Positions 45,373 to 56,975 of a stretch of 64,000 bases of DNA are shown one piece after another. The DNA is taken from NCBI RefSeq assembly GCF_029407905.1, contig NC_073628.1, positions 61,636,501-61,700,500 of the forward strand, given 5' to 3'. A program made the translations under genes and the position numbers. Origin of the DNA: Bubalus kerabau. Its lineage: Eukaryota > Chordata > Mammalia > Artiodactyla > Bovidae. Below the pieces are notes generated by a model. The model had not been told where the DNA came from. It did not search any database and saw nothing but the letters and a program-made list of their open reading frames with translations. Position 1 is the first letter of the stretch. Each line of letters starts with the position of its first letter.

Positions 45373-46110
45373 AAGAAGACATAGTTATAAAATATTTATT
45401 ATGTTCCTGCTTTGCATTAAGCTAATATGAAAAATTCAAGCATAAACATGCAATGAAATTTATAATAAGGCTATACCCTATGAGTGAGCAGTCTGATCTT
45501 TGTGATTTTTGTTGACACATAGCAGTTCAGGTGTCCATGTGGCCTTTGTGATAACTACTTATAGTGAAAATTTAGGACTACTCTTTCCAGTTCTCCATTT
45601 TTCTAATTTCCCTGCTATAGTTTCTTTATATACCTATTTCATCACTCCAAAAGCAGTCCAGGTAATGGTTATCAAATAAACTCTAAGCACTTGATAAGCT
45701 TTCAATTAATGTTCATTAAAGAAAGACTGAACAAATTATTCTATTTCAGACTTAGCTTATGAGTAAATATTTTATTCATCAATGGATAAAAGAATACTTA
45801 GGAAATTTTACCATACATAACTAATTTTTGTGCAGTACTTGGCATATATAATCTAAGCTGATATATTTGTTACATTTCAGATTACATCATTTTAGCTGGC
45901 TTAGGTACTGTGTAAAAGGGCAACCCCAGAAAAAGAAATATTATTTTACATTTGATAAATTTTTAAAAATTTGTTTTGGAATAATTATGAGATCATTGCA
46001 AATTCCAGAAATAATACATCGATTACTCTGTAACATTCACCAAATTTCTGCTAGTGATAACCACTTATACAATTATAGTACAGCTAATAAATTTTACATT
46101 AGCACTGTTA
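45373..46110. other. Unassigned AT-rich sequence
   Basis: No recognised feature. A 102-codon plus-strand frame (45867-46175) has no recognised domain. Confidence 0.45.
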
Positions 46111-46131
46111 AAGAGGAAAATTTTTCCTCTT
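46111..46131. repeat. 21-bp inverted repeat
   Basis: AAGAGGAAAA, one central base, TTTTCCTCTT: ten perfectly paired positions. Confidence 0.9.
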
Positions 46132-47160
46132 CCATGATGGTTAATTTGACTGGTCTAATAATTAGGTTGACATAAGAAAAACAAATGTGATTTTGTGTAT
46201 ATGGAACCTCACAAAAACTTTAGAGTACTCAAGACAGGTGACTGAGGCTTATGTGCCATCCTGAGCTAGGGAGAAGGTGTGTGGGTCTGGGACTATAAAG
46301 GGGAGGAATACAATTTACAGGGAGATAGGAAAAAACAGTGTCTGGAAAACAAATGTTTGTCATGCCATGTAGAGAAAATGGGACAAGAGGAAGTTCTTGA
46401 GAACAAGAGCAATGGTAGCATTTTTTCTTATAATATTTAGTCTTTTGTCCTCAATTCCTATAAAACTCCAGAGCCATAAGGTGAAATGGGTGTCTTATTA
46501 TTTATAGCAAGCCCCTTTGTACCACAACTGGGTTTAAGTTAATGAGGTGACTTTTGAAAGCATCAAAAGGTGGAGGCTGGTGGTCTGGAGAACCAACATT
46601 GTGGTTAGAGAGTTGGAACATTTAGTCCCACTTGAGGATATCTGGAGGAGGGAGAGGGGCTAGAAATTAAAGTAGTCACTGAAGGCCAGTGATTTGCTCA
46701 ACCATGGTTAGTCAGGAAGCCTTCATGAACATCCAGAATGACTGTGTAAGAGCTTCTGGGCTGGTGAACACATGGGGAGAGTGATGCTCTCAGAGGTTGT
46801 GGAAGTTCCTGCCCTTCCTCATACCTTGCCCTACATATCTGGCACATCCCAAGTTGTATCCTTTTATTAGAAAACTGGTAGCCAAGTGAGTCAGTGGGTT
46901 TCCTGAGTTCTGTCAGCTACTCTAGCAAGTAATAGAACTCAAAGAGGGATTTATAGGAACCTGTGATGTACAGCTAGTCAGGTAGAAGTACAGGTGACAC
47001 CTTGGGCTTGTGACTGGTGTCTCAGATATGTGGAGGAGAGCAGTGTCCTAAGGCTGATCCTCTAACTTGTAGAGTATGATGCAGTCTTCATGTAGATCAG
47101 GTAAATGGTGTTTGATTATAGGAGACACAGCTGGTGTCTGGAGAATTGTTTGGCGATTAT
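46125..47160 (+). repeat. Ancient LTR-like interspersed repeat
   Basis: Ordered blocks that I recall from an old mammalian repeat: TCCATGATGGTTAATTTG, CTGGTGAACACATGG, ACCTTGCCCTACATATCTGG, TGAGTTCTGTCAGCTACTCTAGCAAG, CTGGTGTCTGGAGAATTG. The layout is that of a long LTR or old non-coding element; I cannot name it. The BovB at 47167 cuts its right end. Confidence 0.45.
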
Positions 47161-47166
47161 AAGGAG

Positions 47167-47968
47167 ATCAGTATTGCTGGGAGAAATATCAATAACCTCA
47201 GATATGCAGATGACACTACTCTTATGGCAGAAAGAGAAGAGGAATTAAAAAGCCTCTTGATAAAACTGAAAGAGAAGAGTGAAAAAGCTGAAATAACTAA
47301 ACGTTCAGAAAATGAAGATCATGGCATCATCCAGTCCGCTCACTTATTGGCAAATAGATAGGGAAACAGTGGAAACAGTGACAGACTTTATTTTCTTGGG
47401 CTCCAAAATCACTGCAGATGGTGACTGCAGCCATGAAATTAAAAGATGTTTGCTCCTTGGAAGAAAGGCCATGACAAACCTAGACCACATATTAAAAAGC
47501 TGAGACATTACTTAGCCAACAAAGGTCCGTATAGTCAAAGCTATGGTTTTTCTAGTAGTTATGTATGGATGTGAGAGTTGGACTATAAAGAAGGCTAAGG
47601 GCTGAAGAATTGATGCTTTTGGACTGTGGTGTTGAAGAAGGCTCTTGAGAGTCCCTTGGACTGCAAGAAGATCAAACCAGTCAATCCTAAAGGGAATCAA
47701 TACTGAATATTCATTGGAAGGACTGATGCTGAAGCTCCAATACTTTGGCCACCTGATGCAAAGAGCTGACTCATTAGAAAAGACCGTGATGCTGGGAAAT
47801 ATTGAAGGCAGAAGGAGAAGGGGATGACAAAGGACAAGATGATTGAATTGCATCATAGACTCATTGGACATGAGATTGAGCATGTTCTGGAAGATAGTGA
47901 AGAACAGGGAAACCTGGCATGCTGCATTCCATGGGGTCACACAGTTGACACGACTAAACAACAATGAA
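47167..47968 (+). mobile_element. BovB LINE, 3' 0.8 kb, older type
   Basis: Begins at GATCAGTATTGCTGGGAG, just upstream of the YADD motif (47203-47214), and ends with GACTAAACAACAATGAAG. Relic frames at 47134-47361 and 47312-47503 are separated by frameshifts. Confidence 0.94.
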
Positions 47969-48271
47969 GTGAACTTCTCTCTCCATGGTAAAACTGGGCA
48001 AAACCCAAAAGAATAGAGTTAAAAGATTATAGGTACCTGAAAAATTAATTAATTACCTCCTAATTTTTTTTCAAATCAGAGTGTAAACAAATAGAAGTTA
48101 TAATTTGTATAATCACAGTGAAATTATTGGTAACACTCAGGCTGACTTCTGAATGCTGCAAGAATCATGGTGACCAAACATTGCAAGAGAACCTACTACT
48201 GGAATGAAGAAAACTAATAAAAAGAACCAAGCAATAACAGCAAAACAATCTCGGCTTCACTCATAATTTGA
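47969..48271. other. Unassigned sequence
   Basis: Nothing recognised. Confidence 0.4.
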
Positions 48272-48482
48272 ATTGTTGTTTGGTCTCTCAGTTATGTCCG
48301 ACTCTTTTATGACCCTGTGGACTACAGCCTGCCAGGCTCATCTGTCCATGGGTTTTCCCAGGCAAGAGTACTGGAGTGGGTTGCCATTTCTTTCTCCAGG
48401 GGACCTTCCCAACCCAGGAATCAAACCCATGTCTCCTGCATTGGGAGGTGATTCTTTACTGCTGAGCCACCAGGGAAGCCCC
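48272..48482 (-). mobile_element. Bov-tA SINE with 10-bp duplication
   Basis: Reversed Bov-A unit and tRNA head (GCTGAGCCACCAGGGAAGCCC). CATAATTTGA flanks it at 48262-48271 and 48483-48492. Confidence 0.95.
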
Positions 48483-48582
48483 CATAATTTGACTTCATAA
48501 CATTCAAAACTGCAGTGGTATTTATTTAGACATTCATATTCTTAGTGGCTGAAATTTTCCCTGCATATATGAAAGACTGGAT

Positions 48583-48770
48583 CTAAATTTAGGAGACCTG
48601 ATTTTAAGTCCAGACTCTAATAATTATTGGCTACATGATTTCAGATTATTTCTCCCCTATTTTTCATCAGTAAAAGAGAATGAGATCTGTGACCATCAGA
48701 CAGGGTCATTTTGAATGTCAAATAAGACCATTTAATAAGATCTCTTAACTCTAAAATCATATGCTAAATT
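48583..48770 (+). mobile_element. MIR SINE (old)
   Basis: MIR core order: AAGTCCAGACTC, ATTGGCTACATGATTTCAG, TCTCCCCTATTTTTCATCAG, GGGTCATTTTGAATGTCAAATAAG. Confidence 0.7.
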
Positions 48771-48903
48771 TAGTAATTAGTTTTGTTCTTCAATCCTATG
48801 TATCTTAACTCATAATTGAAATTATAAACATAATCCATCTTTAATTCTGTCCTAACTTTATATTCTTCTAATGATCTAGCTATTTTCAGTGGAAAACTAC
48901 AAT

Positions 48904-49130
48904 CAGTTTCAGTTCAGTCGCTCAGTCGTGTCTGACTCTTTGAGACCCCATGAACTGCAGCATGCCAGGCCTCCCTGTCCACCACCAACTCCCGGAGTCC
49001 ACCCAAACCCATGCCCATTGAGTCAGTGATGCCATCCAACCATCTCATCCTCTGTCATCCCCTTCTCTTCCTGCCCTCAATCTTTCCCAGCATCAGGGTC
49101 TTTTCAAATGAGTCAACTCTTCGCATCAGG
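48904..49130 (-). mobile_element. BovB 3' tip with 14-bp duplication
   Basis: Reversed, 227 bp. TGGAAAACTACAAT (48890-48903) and TGGAAAACAACAAT (49131-49144) flank it, one mismatch. Few BovB copies here show such a clean duplication. Confidence 0.95.
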
Positions 49131-49227
49131 TGGAAAACAACAATAAAAATGTCACAATAAAAAAATAGGTTTCTGAATGACTTCTAAATATATGAAACAC
49201 TAAACTTGTGTAACTGTTTAGTTCTTT

Positions 49228-49293
49228 TATTTATTATTATTATTATTATTATTTTACTTTACAATATTGTATTGGTTTCACCATACATCAACA
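49228..49293 (-). mobile_element. L1 3' tip with (TTA)n tail
   Basis: (TTA)n at 49228-49254, the altered tail, followed by the reversed L1 terminus TTTACAATATTGTATTGG and CCATACATCAACATG. Confidence 0.78.
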
Positions 49294-50634
49294 TGCATCT
49301 TTAAACAATTATTTTTCTTTCTTTCTTATGATGACCTCATAGCATTTCTTTTCTGTCAGGTTAGTAATTATTTTTTTTTACACAGTATCTAAGGTAGGAT
49401 ATAGCCTGCCCTGTGACATCCTATGTTTGCTTGTCTGATTTTTTTAATAATAACTGAGAAATTTTTGAAGCAAAGTAAATACTTAAAATTGCCCATCAAA
49501 ATGATTTTTGTTGTTTTACTTTAAATACTGTTTTGTACAACTGGGAAATAACACCTCAAATAGCATTGGCCCTGTATCATAGAAATTATTTAAATACACT
49601 AAATCACATGTAAAGTATTCTGAGAAGTGGAAAAAAATCAAAATTCACCTTTTTCGACCTTGTTTACCTGAATCTAAAGAAATTTATTTCATTTACACTT
49701 AATAAACAGCAATCAGCAACATGTAATTTCACATTAAAACCCTCATTAAATTAAAGGACTACTTTAATGTATTTTCCTGAGTTATACTGCCATGGAAGAA
49801 AAACTGAATTTTTGGCTCATTTTAGAGTTAAGATCAACAGGTAACAATATTAGACCTATTCTCTAAATTGACTTGTTTAAATTAAGCATTACCAATCATG
49901 ACACAAATTAAAAGGAAAATAAGACAGGAATATTATTGAAAACTGAGTTGATAAAATACTTGGTTTATTGATGGCAGTGGCTTATTTTTGTAATCAAGTT
50001 TTTCTCAGACTAAAAATTATTTCATAACTTGTCAGCAATTCTTTGATAAATAACAATTAAAGGAATGTCAACATAAGTTCAAAATGATGCTAAACTGGAC
50101 AGGAAAGTCTGCTTGGAATTATAATGTTGCCAAAATGATCCTTGAATGATCTGCAACTATTAGATCATTATATTTTCAATCCAGTGGAGGCCTCTAAATA
50201 CAGCTATTGTTGCTCTTGTAACAGGAAAATCACAAAGAAGGGGAAAAAAAAAAAAAATCAACAACCCTTAATGGTTGTAATTTAAGAATCAATGTTAAAC
50301 CTGATGTCTGATGATGGTATTTATTATATTGCTTGAATAATTTCTGTAACTCACAGATTAGTATTTTTCTTTGAATTTGTACCGATGACAATATATATAT
50401 ATATATATTCATACATACATACACAACTAGGGTGAAAGACAAGCAGAAACAAGTCATGTATAGAGACTGGGGAATAACATTCCAGGTTCAAAAGCCCTAA
50501 GGTGAGAACTGTGTTATCATGTAAGCATTCATTCTGTAGTGTAACATTTACAGAATAAGATAAATATTCACCCTTTGTCTACATAATGTTCAGGGTTGAT
50601 AATTATGTACAAAAGTTAACACATGTATTTCTCT
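49294..50634. other. Unassigned AT-rich sequence
   Basis: No recognised gene or transposon. A (TA)n tract lies at 50391-50409 and a 13-A run near 50245-50257. Confidence 0.45.
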
Positions 50635-50741
50635 GCATGCATTTTGGGTTAGTTACTGGTGAAAATACATATTCATTTAGAAAATATTACTAGATAGGAA
50701 TACTTGATCTTTACCTTTATCAATAAAATTGTAAACTTGGA

Positions 50742-50957
50742 TTCAGTTCAGTTCAGTTCAGTCTCTCAGTTGTGTCCAACTCTTTGAGACCCCAAAGCAT
50801 GCCAGGCCTCCCTGTCCATCACCAAGTCCCGGAGTTCACTCAAACTCACATCCTTCAAGTCGGTGATGCCATCCAGCCATCTCATCCTCTGTCGTCCCTT
50901 TTTCCTCCTGCCCCCAATCCCTTCCAGCATCAGAGTCTTTTCCAATTAGTCAACTCT
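50742..50957 (-). mobile_element. BovB 3' tip
   Basis: Reversed, from CAGTTCAGTTCAGTTCAGTC to CAATTAGTCAACTCT. Its outer 50 bp are part of arm 1 of the inverted duplication. Confidence 0.94.
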
Positions 50958-51062
50958 AGTGGGATTAAAATGTGATATCTTCTCTTGTTCTTTATTTATT
51001 ACCTTTACAGTACAGCAGTGAGCCAGAAACCAGTTCTTTTGAGCATAGTAGTATATATTATT

Positions 51063-51321
51063 GGAGAAGGCAATGGCACCCCACTCCAGTACTCTTGGCT
51101 GGAAAATCCCAATGATGGAGGAGCCTGGCAGGCTGCAGTCCATGGGGTCGCTAAAAGTCGGACACGACTGAGCGACTTCACTTTCACGCACTGGAGAAGG
51201 AAATGGAAACCCGCTCCAGTGGTCTTGCCTGGAGAATCTCAGGGATGGTGGAGCCTGATGGGCTGCCGTCTAGGGGGTCGCACAGAGTCGGACACGACTG
51301 AAGCAACTTAGCAGCAGCAGC
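51063..51321 (+). mobile_element. BOV-A2 SINE with 13-bp duplication
   Basis: GGAGAAGGCAATGGCACC to CTTAGCAGCAGCAGC. AGTATATATTATT flanks it at 51050-51062 and 51322-51334. It lies in the spacer of the inverted duplication. Confidence 0.96.
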
Positions 51322-51368
51322 AGTATATATTATTACTTCTGGCTAACCACACTTTGTCTACATAATGC

Positions 51369-51425
51369 TCATGGGGTCGCAAAAAGTTGGACACAACTCA
51401 GCGACTGAACTGAACTGAACTGAAT
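51369..51425 (+). mobile_element. BovB 3' terminus, 57 bp, in inverted duplication
   Basis: TCATGGGGTCGCAAAAAGTT to GAACTGAACTGAACTGAAT, forward. It is followed directly by the duplicated flank, without a new target-site duplication at that point. Confidence 0.9.
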
Positions 51426-51533
51426 CAATGTTGACAATTTTATTGATAAAGGTCAAGCATTCCTATCTAATAATATTTTCTAAATGATTTTGTTTTCACC
51501 AGTAACTAACCCAAGATGCATGCTAACCACACT

Positions 51534-53889
51534 AACAGGCAAATTTGGCCTTGGAATATGGAATGAAGCAGGGCAAAGACCAATAGAGTTTTGTCAAGAA
51601 AATGCACTGGTCATAGCAAACACCCTCTTCCAACAACACAAGAGAAGACTCTACACATGGACATCACCAGGTGTGACACCACCAAAATCAGATTGATTAT
51701 ATTCTTTGCAGCCTAAGATGGAGAAACTCTATACAGTCAACAAAAACAAGTCCAGGAGCTGACTGTGGCTCAGATCATGAACTCCTTATTGCCAAATTCA
51801 GACTGAAATTGAAGAAAGTAGGGAAAACAACTAGACCATTCAGGTATGACCTAAATCAAATCCCTTATGATTATACAGTGGAAGTGAGAAATAGATTTAA
51901 GGGACTAGATCTGATAGAATGTCTGATGGACTACGGACTGAGGTTCGTGACATTGTACAGGAGACAGGGATCAAGACCATCCCATGGAAAAGAAATGTAA
52001 AGTGGCTGTCTGAGGAGGCCTTACAAATAGTTGTGAAAAGAAGAGAAGCAAAAAGCAAATGAGAAAAAGGAAAGATATAAGCATCTGAATGCAGAATTCC
52101 AAAGAATAGCAAGAAGAGATAAGAAAGCCTTCCTTAGCTACCAATGCAAAGAAATAGAGGAAAACAACAGAATGAGAAAGACTAGAGATCTCTTCAAGAA
52201 AATTAGAGATACCAAGGGAATATTTCATGCAAAGATGGGCTCAATAAAGGACAGAAATGATATGAACCTAACAGAAGCAGTGGATATTAAGAAGAGGTGG
52301 CAGGAATACACAGAAGAACTGTACAAAAAATTATTCACAACCAAGATAATCATGATGGTGTGATCACTCACCTAGAGCCAGACATCCTGGAAAGTGAAGT
52401 CAAGTGGACCTTAGCATCACTACGAACAAAGCTAGTGGAGGTGATGGAACTCCAGTTGAGCTATTTCAAATCCTGAAAGATGATGCTGTGAAAGCACTGC
52501 ACTCAATATGCCAGCAAATTTGGAAAACTGAGCAGTGGCCACAGGACTGGAAAAGGTCAGTTTTGATTCCAATCCCAAAGACAGGCAATGCCAAAGAATG
52601 CTCAGACTAACGGACAATTGCACTCATATCACAGGCTAGTAAAATAATACTCAAAATTCTCCAAGCCAGGCTTCAGCAATATGTGAACCATGAACTTGCA
52701 GATGTTCAAGCTGGTTTTAGAAAAGGGAGAGGAACCAGAGATCAAATTGCCAACATCTGCTGGATCATGGAAAAAGCAAGAGAGTTCCAGAAAAACATCT
52801 ATTTTTGCTTTATTGAGTATGCCAAAGCTTTTGACTGTGTGGATCACAATAAACTGGAAAATTCTGCAAGAGATGGGAATACCAGACCAGTTGAGCTGCC
52901 TCTTGAGAAACCTGTATGCAGGTCAGGAAATAACAGTTAGAACTGGACATGGAACAACAGACTGGTTTCAAATAGGAAAAGGAGTACATCAAGTCTATAT
53001 ATTGTCACCCTACTTATGTAACTTATATGCAGAAAACATCATGAGAAACGCTGGGCTGGAAGAAGCACAAGCTGGAATCAAGATTGGTGGGAGAAATATC
53101 AATAACCTCAGATATGCAGATGACACCACCCCTATGGCAGACAGTGAAGAGGAACTAAAAAGCCTCTTGATGAAAGTGAAAGTAGAGAGTGAAAAAGTTG
53201 GCTTTAAAACTCAACATTCAGAAAACGAAGATCATGACATCTGGTCCCATCACTTCATGGGAAATAGATGGTGAAACAGTGGAAACAGTGTCAGACTATA
53301 TTTTTGGGGGGCTCAAGAATCACTGCAGATGGTGTCTGCAGCCATGAAATTAAAAGACGCTTACTCCTTGGAAGGAAAGTTATGACCAACCTAGATAGCA
53401 TATTGAAAAGGAGAGACATTACTTTGCCAACAAAGGTCTGTCTAGTCAAGGCTATGGTTTTTCCAGTGGTCATGTATGGATGTGAGAGTTGGACTGTGAA
53501 GAAAGCTCAGTGCCGAAGAATTGATGCTTTTGAACTGTGGTGTTGGAGAAGACTCTTGAGAGTCCCTTGGACTGCAAGGAGATCCAACCAGTCCATTCTG
53601 AAGGAGATAAGCCCTGGGATTTCTTTGGAAGGAATGATGCTAAAGCTGAAACTCCAGTACTTTTACCGCCTCATGTGAAGAGTTGATTCATTGGAAAAGA
53701 CTCTGATGCTGGGAGGGATTGGGGGCAGAAGGAGAATGGGACGACAGAGGATGAGATGGCTGGATGGCATCACTGACTCAATGGACGTGAGTCTGAGTGA
53801 ACTCTGGGAGTTGGTGATGGACAGGGAGGCCTGGTGTGCTTCGATTCATGGGGTCTCAAAGAGTCGGACACGACTGAACAACTGAACTT
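51534..53889 (+). mobile_element. BovB LINE, 2.4 kb, 5'-truncated
   Basis: Forward BovB beginning inside the endonuclease (GGCAAATTTGGCCTTGGAAT) and ending GACTGAACAACTGAACTT. Endonuclease C-terminal half, connector, reverse transcriptase and 3' UTR are in order. TCTGAACCACAGT after its end resembles the GCTAACCACACT before its start, a possible diverged target-site duplication. Confidence 0.95.
51540..53678 (+). pseudogene. BovB endonuclease/reverse transcriptase relic
   Basis: Pieces in order: endonuclease (NEAGQRPIEFCQENAL, LYTWTSPG near 51650), SDH-equivalent CGSDHELL near 51765-51790, connector (51890-52360), reverse transcriptase with FIEYAKAFDCVDH near 52810-52850 (aspartate to glutamate in FIDY), YADD at 53113-53124, and C-terminus 53268-53678. 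Multiple frameshifts, e.g. near 51700, 52000, 52360 and 53200. Non-functional. Confidence 0.92.
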
Positions 53890-55066
53890 ATCTGAACCAC
53901 AGTTTGCTTGATACAGATGTTACATCTAATTTAATCTAAATTCTCTGTGGATATTAGCAATTTAACACACTAACTGTTACCTGAAGTTATGTTAACTTTT
54001 TATGTTAGAAAATGATTTTTTTTCATAAGTATAGGATTAAAATTTTGTTGTCCTTAAAATCATAAGAGACATAATCTGAGAGTAAATTTCAGGTATATAG
54101 TTTCTAAGGGAATACAAGTTAAAGCCAAGAAACTCAACTAGACTCTTCAACTATCCTAATATACAAGACTTCCTATAAAAAATGCACTAAAAATTTCAGT
54201 GATTCCTCAGTACCTGCTGCACCCCCCTGCTTATATTCTTGTGACTTTTCTGTGCGCCTCACTGATTTAAAATTCCTGGTATCTGCATCTCAGTGCTTTG
54301 CTCCCCAATGGTGCTTCTGGAACCTCCTTATTCTGGTCTTCCTTAAAGCATTCAGGTTTGTATTTTTCGTCAGTGTAAACCACCCTGTAACTCTTCATAT
54401 TGAAAGCATGTTTCAGATACCCAAGTTGGCTTCTTACTCTATGATTGTAATTCTTGGTTAGATATCTAATCTTCATAATTTCTACTTTGATAACTCAGTG
54501 ATTTCAGTATCCATGAAGATAAAAATTCCCAAACTCACACCTTCTTGGTTATCTCATCAATATTCAGTGTATCAAATGCCAGATATATGGGGGGTAACCA
54601 ATGTTTTGTCTAAATCCTTCCTTTTTGTATCTATGAAAGTACTGGCACAATCAAGATTCTGAGCCTCTCACCTCCAAGAGTTTCATCATTCCCTTTGAAA
54701 TTTATTTCTCCCCATCCTGTGCTCCTTCTCTCCCTGGCCAAGGATCTATGTTCTTTAAAGTGCTATCAGCTAATTAAATCTGTTCTCTGTTCATATTGGC
54801 TGCAAGTGAAAGCTAATTTATGTGGTTTTAAAATTTAGCATAACCCATATTTATTCCTGGAATCTTCCACATTTTTTTTTTTTTTTTGGCCAAATTGGTT
54901 TTGGAAAGAGTAGAAACCATAAAAGAGAAATAAAAGTATCAGACAGTGTATGTAATATCAAGATTAAAATAAGACATTGACTTGATTTACTGATCCATTT
55001 TTAAACTCTGATTGGATCTCCATTCTACACTCCCAGACTTTTGTCCTACTATTAAAAAGAGTCTCT
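53890..55066. other. Unassigned sequence
   Basis: No young repeat or gene. Positions 54230-54780 (CTTTGATAACTCAGTGATTTCAG, ATCTCATCAATATTCAGTG) may be an old LINE 3' region; not assigned. A 16-T run lies at 54872-54887. Confidence 0.4.
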
Positions 55067-55192
55067 AGGGACTTCCCTGACAGCCCAGTGGTTAAGACTG
55101 TACTTACAATGCAGGGAGGGCATTGGTTCAATTCCAGGTCAGGGAACTAAGACCCCACATGCTGTATTGCATGACCAAAAATAAAATAAAAA
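55067..55192 (+). mobile_element. tRNA-Glu-derived SINE (CHR/Bov-tA-like head only)
   Basis: GGGACTTCCCTGACAGCCCAGTGG, GGTTCAATTCCAGGTCAGGG, ACTAAGACCCCACATGC and an A-rich tail (AAAATAAAATAAAAAG). It has no Bov-A unit, so it belongs to the older cetartiodactyl CHR type. Confidence 0.9.
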
Positions 55193-55309
55193 GCTTTAAA
55201 AATTATCTCTAGCATATTAAAATCTGCTCCGTACTTTTAAGTTTGATTTTTATTTTTTTTAGATGAACAAGTATATCTACTGTTTAGTATTTATGAACAT
55301 GACCTTTAG

Positions 55310-55442
55310 AATTTTAATTCTGATTGTGGTATTAGGCAAGATATTTAATCTTCCCATGCTGTTTTCCCTCCACAGTAATACGTGATATACATTGTGCTTA
55401 CTTTCTAGGGTTGTGTGAAGCTCAGGTTAGTAAATCACAATA
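55310..55442 (+). mobile_element. MIR SINE (old)
   Basis: ATTAGGCAAGATATTTAATCTTCCCATGC, CTAGGGTTGTGTGAAGCTCAGG: the MIR core and 3' part, degenerate. Confidence 0.65.
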
Positions 55443-55464
55443 AAGAAAACAGAAAAAAAAAAAA

Positions 55465-56228
55465 ATCAGCCTTACTCATAAAACCATTTCAAAATAATTT
55501 CAGTAACATTTAGAGACAAATGTATTCATTTTTACAATGTTTCAAATGTTTGTTTTCTAAAACTGTAAGAGTAGGTACACTAAACATATTATCTGGTTGG
55601 TCTAAAGTTCCATCTATTCTAGTGGCATCAGGGCTTATTTTTGCAAGAACCATCATAATAATTACCTGTATGAGGCAATGTCCTTCATGATGACCAGTCT
55701 CACTTCATCACCTTCAAAAGGTCATTTTTGGCCAATTTTCCTCGGTTCCTGTGACTTCAGGGAGCTGATCACAGCAACCTTGCAAATCAGAAACAAGATT
55801 TCTCCCTTCTTGGCCCATTATATATATATAATTGTGATGTTAAAATGCTTTCTGGAAACACTTGGATTAGCCCAAATGATGATGGCTTGATGTTTTCCTG
55901 GAATTTCTTCATACATTGTCTGCTCCAAAATGAAATGATTCATAACGTAGTCCTCACTCAAGGCACAAACACATTATTGCCTTAATGGAGTGGGTTCTAT
56001 TACAGTGAAAGGTGACTTATTATTCCTTGGCAAATCTATCTTAGTACTTCTGTGGATTTATAAAGAATAATAATGATTTAAGAAATGCAGAAACATGCTC
56101 AATTAGATCTCTCTACAGAGAGAGCAATGCAACAAAAACTCAGCAGTGGATCTTTTACTGTGAGTGGATGTTCAATAGATGTGTATAATTGATAAAGTCA
56201 AATCATTTTTAATACAGATATTGAGGGG
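55465..56228. other. Unassigned; contains coding-like minus-strand stretch
   Basis: On the minus strand 55830-55975 reads about 50 codons without a stop, with a balanced composition (SEDYVMNHFILEQTMYEEI, then ANPSVSRKHFNI). The complement of 55680-55820 is coding-like too, with one stop. I recognise no family. It may be a decayed processed pseudogene or transposase, or chance. Confidence 0.35.
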
Positions 56229-56375
56229 TGGGCTTCCCTCGTAGTTCAGTCGGTTAAGAATCTGCCTGCAGTTCAGGAGACCTGAGTTCAATCCTTGGGT
56301 CTGGAAGAGGAGCCTGGTGGGCTGCAGTCCATGAGGTCGCAAAGAGTCAAGCACAACTGAGTGACTAACACTTCA
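56229..56375 (+). mobile_element. Bov-tA SINE, internally deleted
   Basis: Head (GGCTTCCCTCGTAGTTCAG, GAGTTCAATCCTTGGG) joined directly to the Bov-A 3' part (GAGGAGCCTGGTGGGCTGC ... GACTAACACTTC). About 50 bp of the middle is missing. Confidence 0.9.
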
Positions 56376-56424
56376 TTCATTGAGAAGCACCACTTGAGGT
56401 TGATAATGGTGACTAATTAATTTT

Positions 56425-56690
56425 GTTTTTTATTTGTATTGAAGTGTAATTGCTTTACCATGTTGTGTTTATTTATCCTGTACAATGAAGTAAATCAGCT
56501 ATAGGTGTACATATATTTCTTCCCTCTTGAGCCTCTGTCCAGCCCCCACATCCCACTCCTCTAGGTCATGAAGAGCACTGAGCTGAGTTCTCTGTGCTAT
56601 ACAGCAGCTTCCCACTAGCTATCTGTTTTACACATGGTAGTGTATATATGCCAGAGCTACTGTCTCAGTTCATCCCACTGAAGTTTTATA
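56425..56690 (-). mobile_element. L1 3' UTR fragment
   Basis: Reversed L1 3' end: GTATTGAAGTGTAATTGC, ACCATGTTGTGTTTAT, CTGAGTTCTCTGTGCTATACAGCAG, ACCTATCTGTTTTACAC-like blocks. Confidence 0.82.
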
Positions 56691-56841
56691 ACAATGTTTC
56701 TAGTGCAGATCAGTTGAAAATCTTGTGATTAAAATAGTAATAAATAAATACGATTTGGGAGTTAGGAATCTAATAATCTGTTGCAAATAGATTATCAACA
56801 GTTTTTATTTCTGAAATGGGAAAGTTACTAAAGATACCTAA

Positions 56842-56932
56842 CAGGCCCAGGTGGAGGAAAAAAACATATAAAAGGAGGAGCCAAAGCGCTTTCTCTGGGA
56901 CTCTCTCTCCCGTGTGCATGCGCTCGCTCGCT

Positions 56933-56975
<43 letters not shown>

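Larger units (their letters stand above)
50635..51533. repeat. Local inverted duplication around BovB and BOV-A2
   Basis: Arm 1 (50635-50793) is non-repeat DNA plus the first 50 bp of a reversed BovB end. Arm 2 (51371-51523) is its reverse complement at roughly 90% identity by eye, e.g. CACCAGTAACTAACCCAAGAT at 51498 against the complement of 50641-50661. GCTAACCACACT flanks the arm-2 segment at 51342-51353 and 51522-51533. CTTTGTCTACATAATG occurs in direct orientation at 50573-50588 and 51352-51367. Confidence 0.9.

Noticed and set aside
53896..53909. TCTGAACCACAGT as proof of the BovB target-site duplication
   Set aside because: Two differences from GCTAACCACACT in a short word; noted as possible but not used as evidence.
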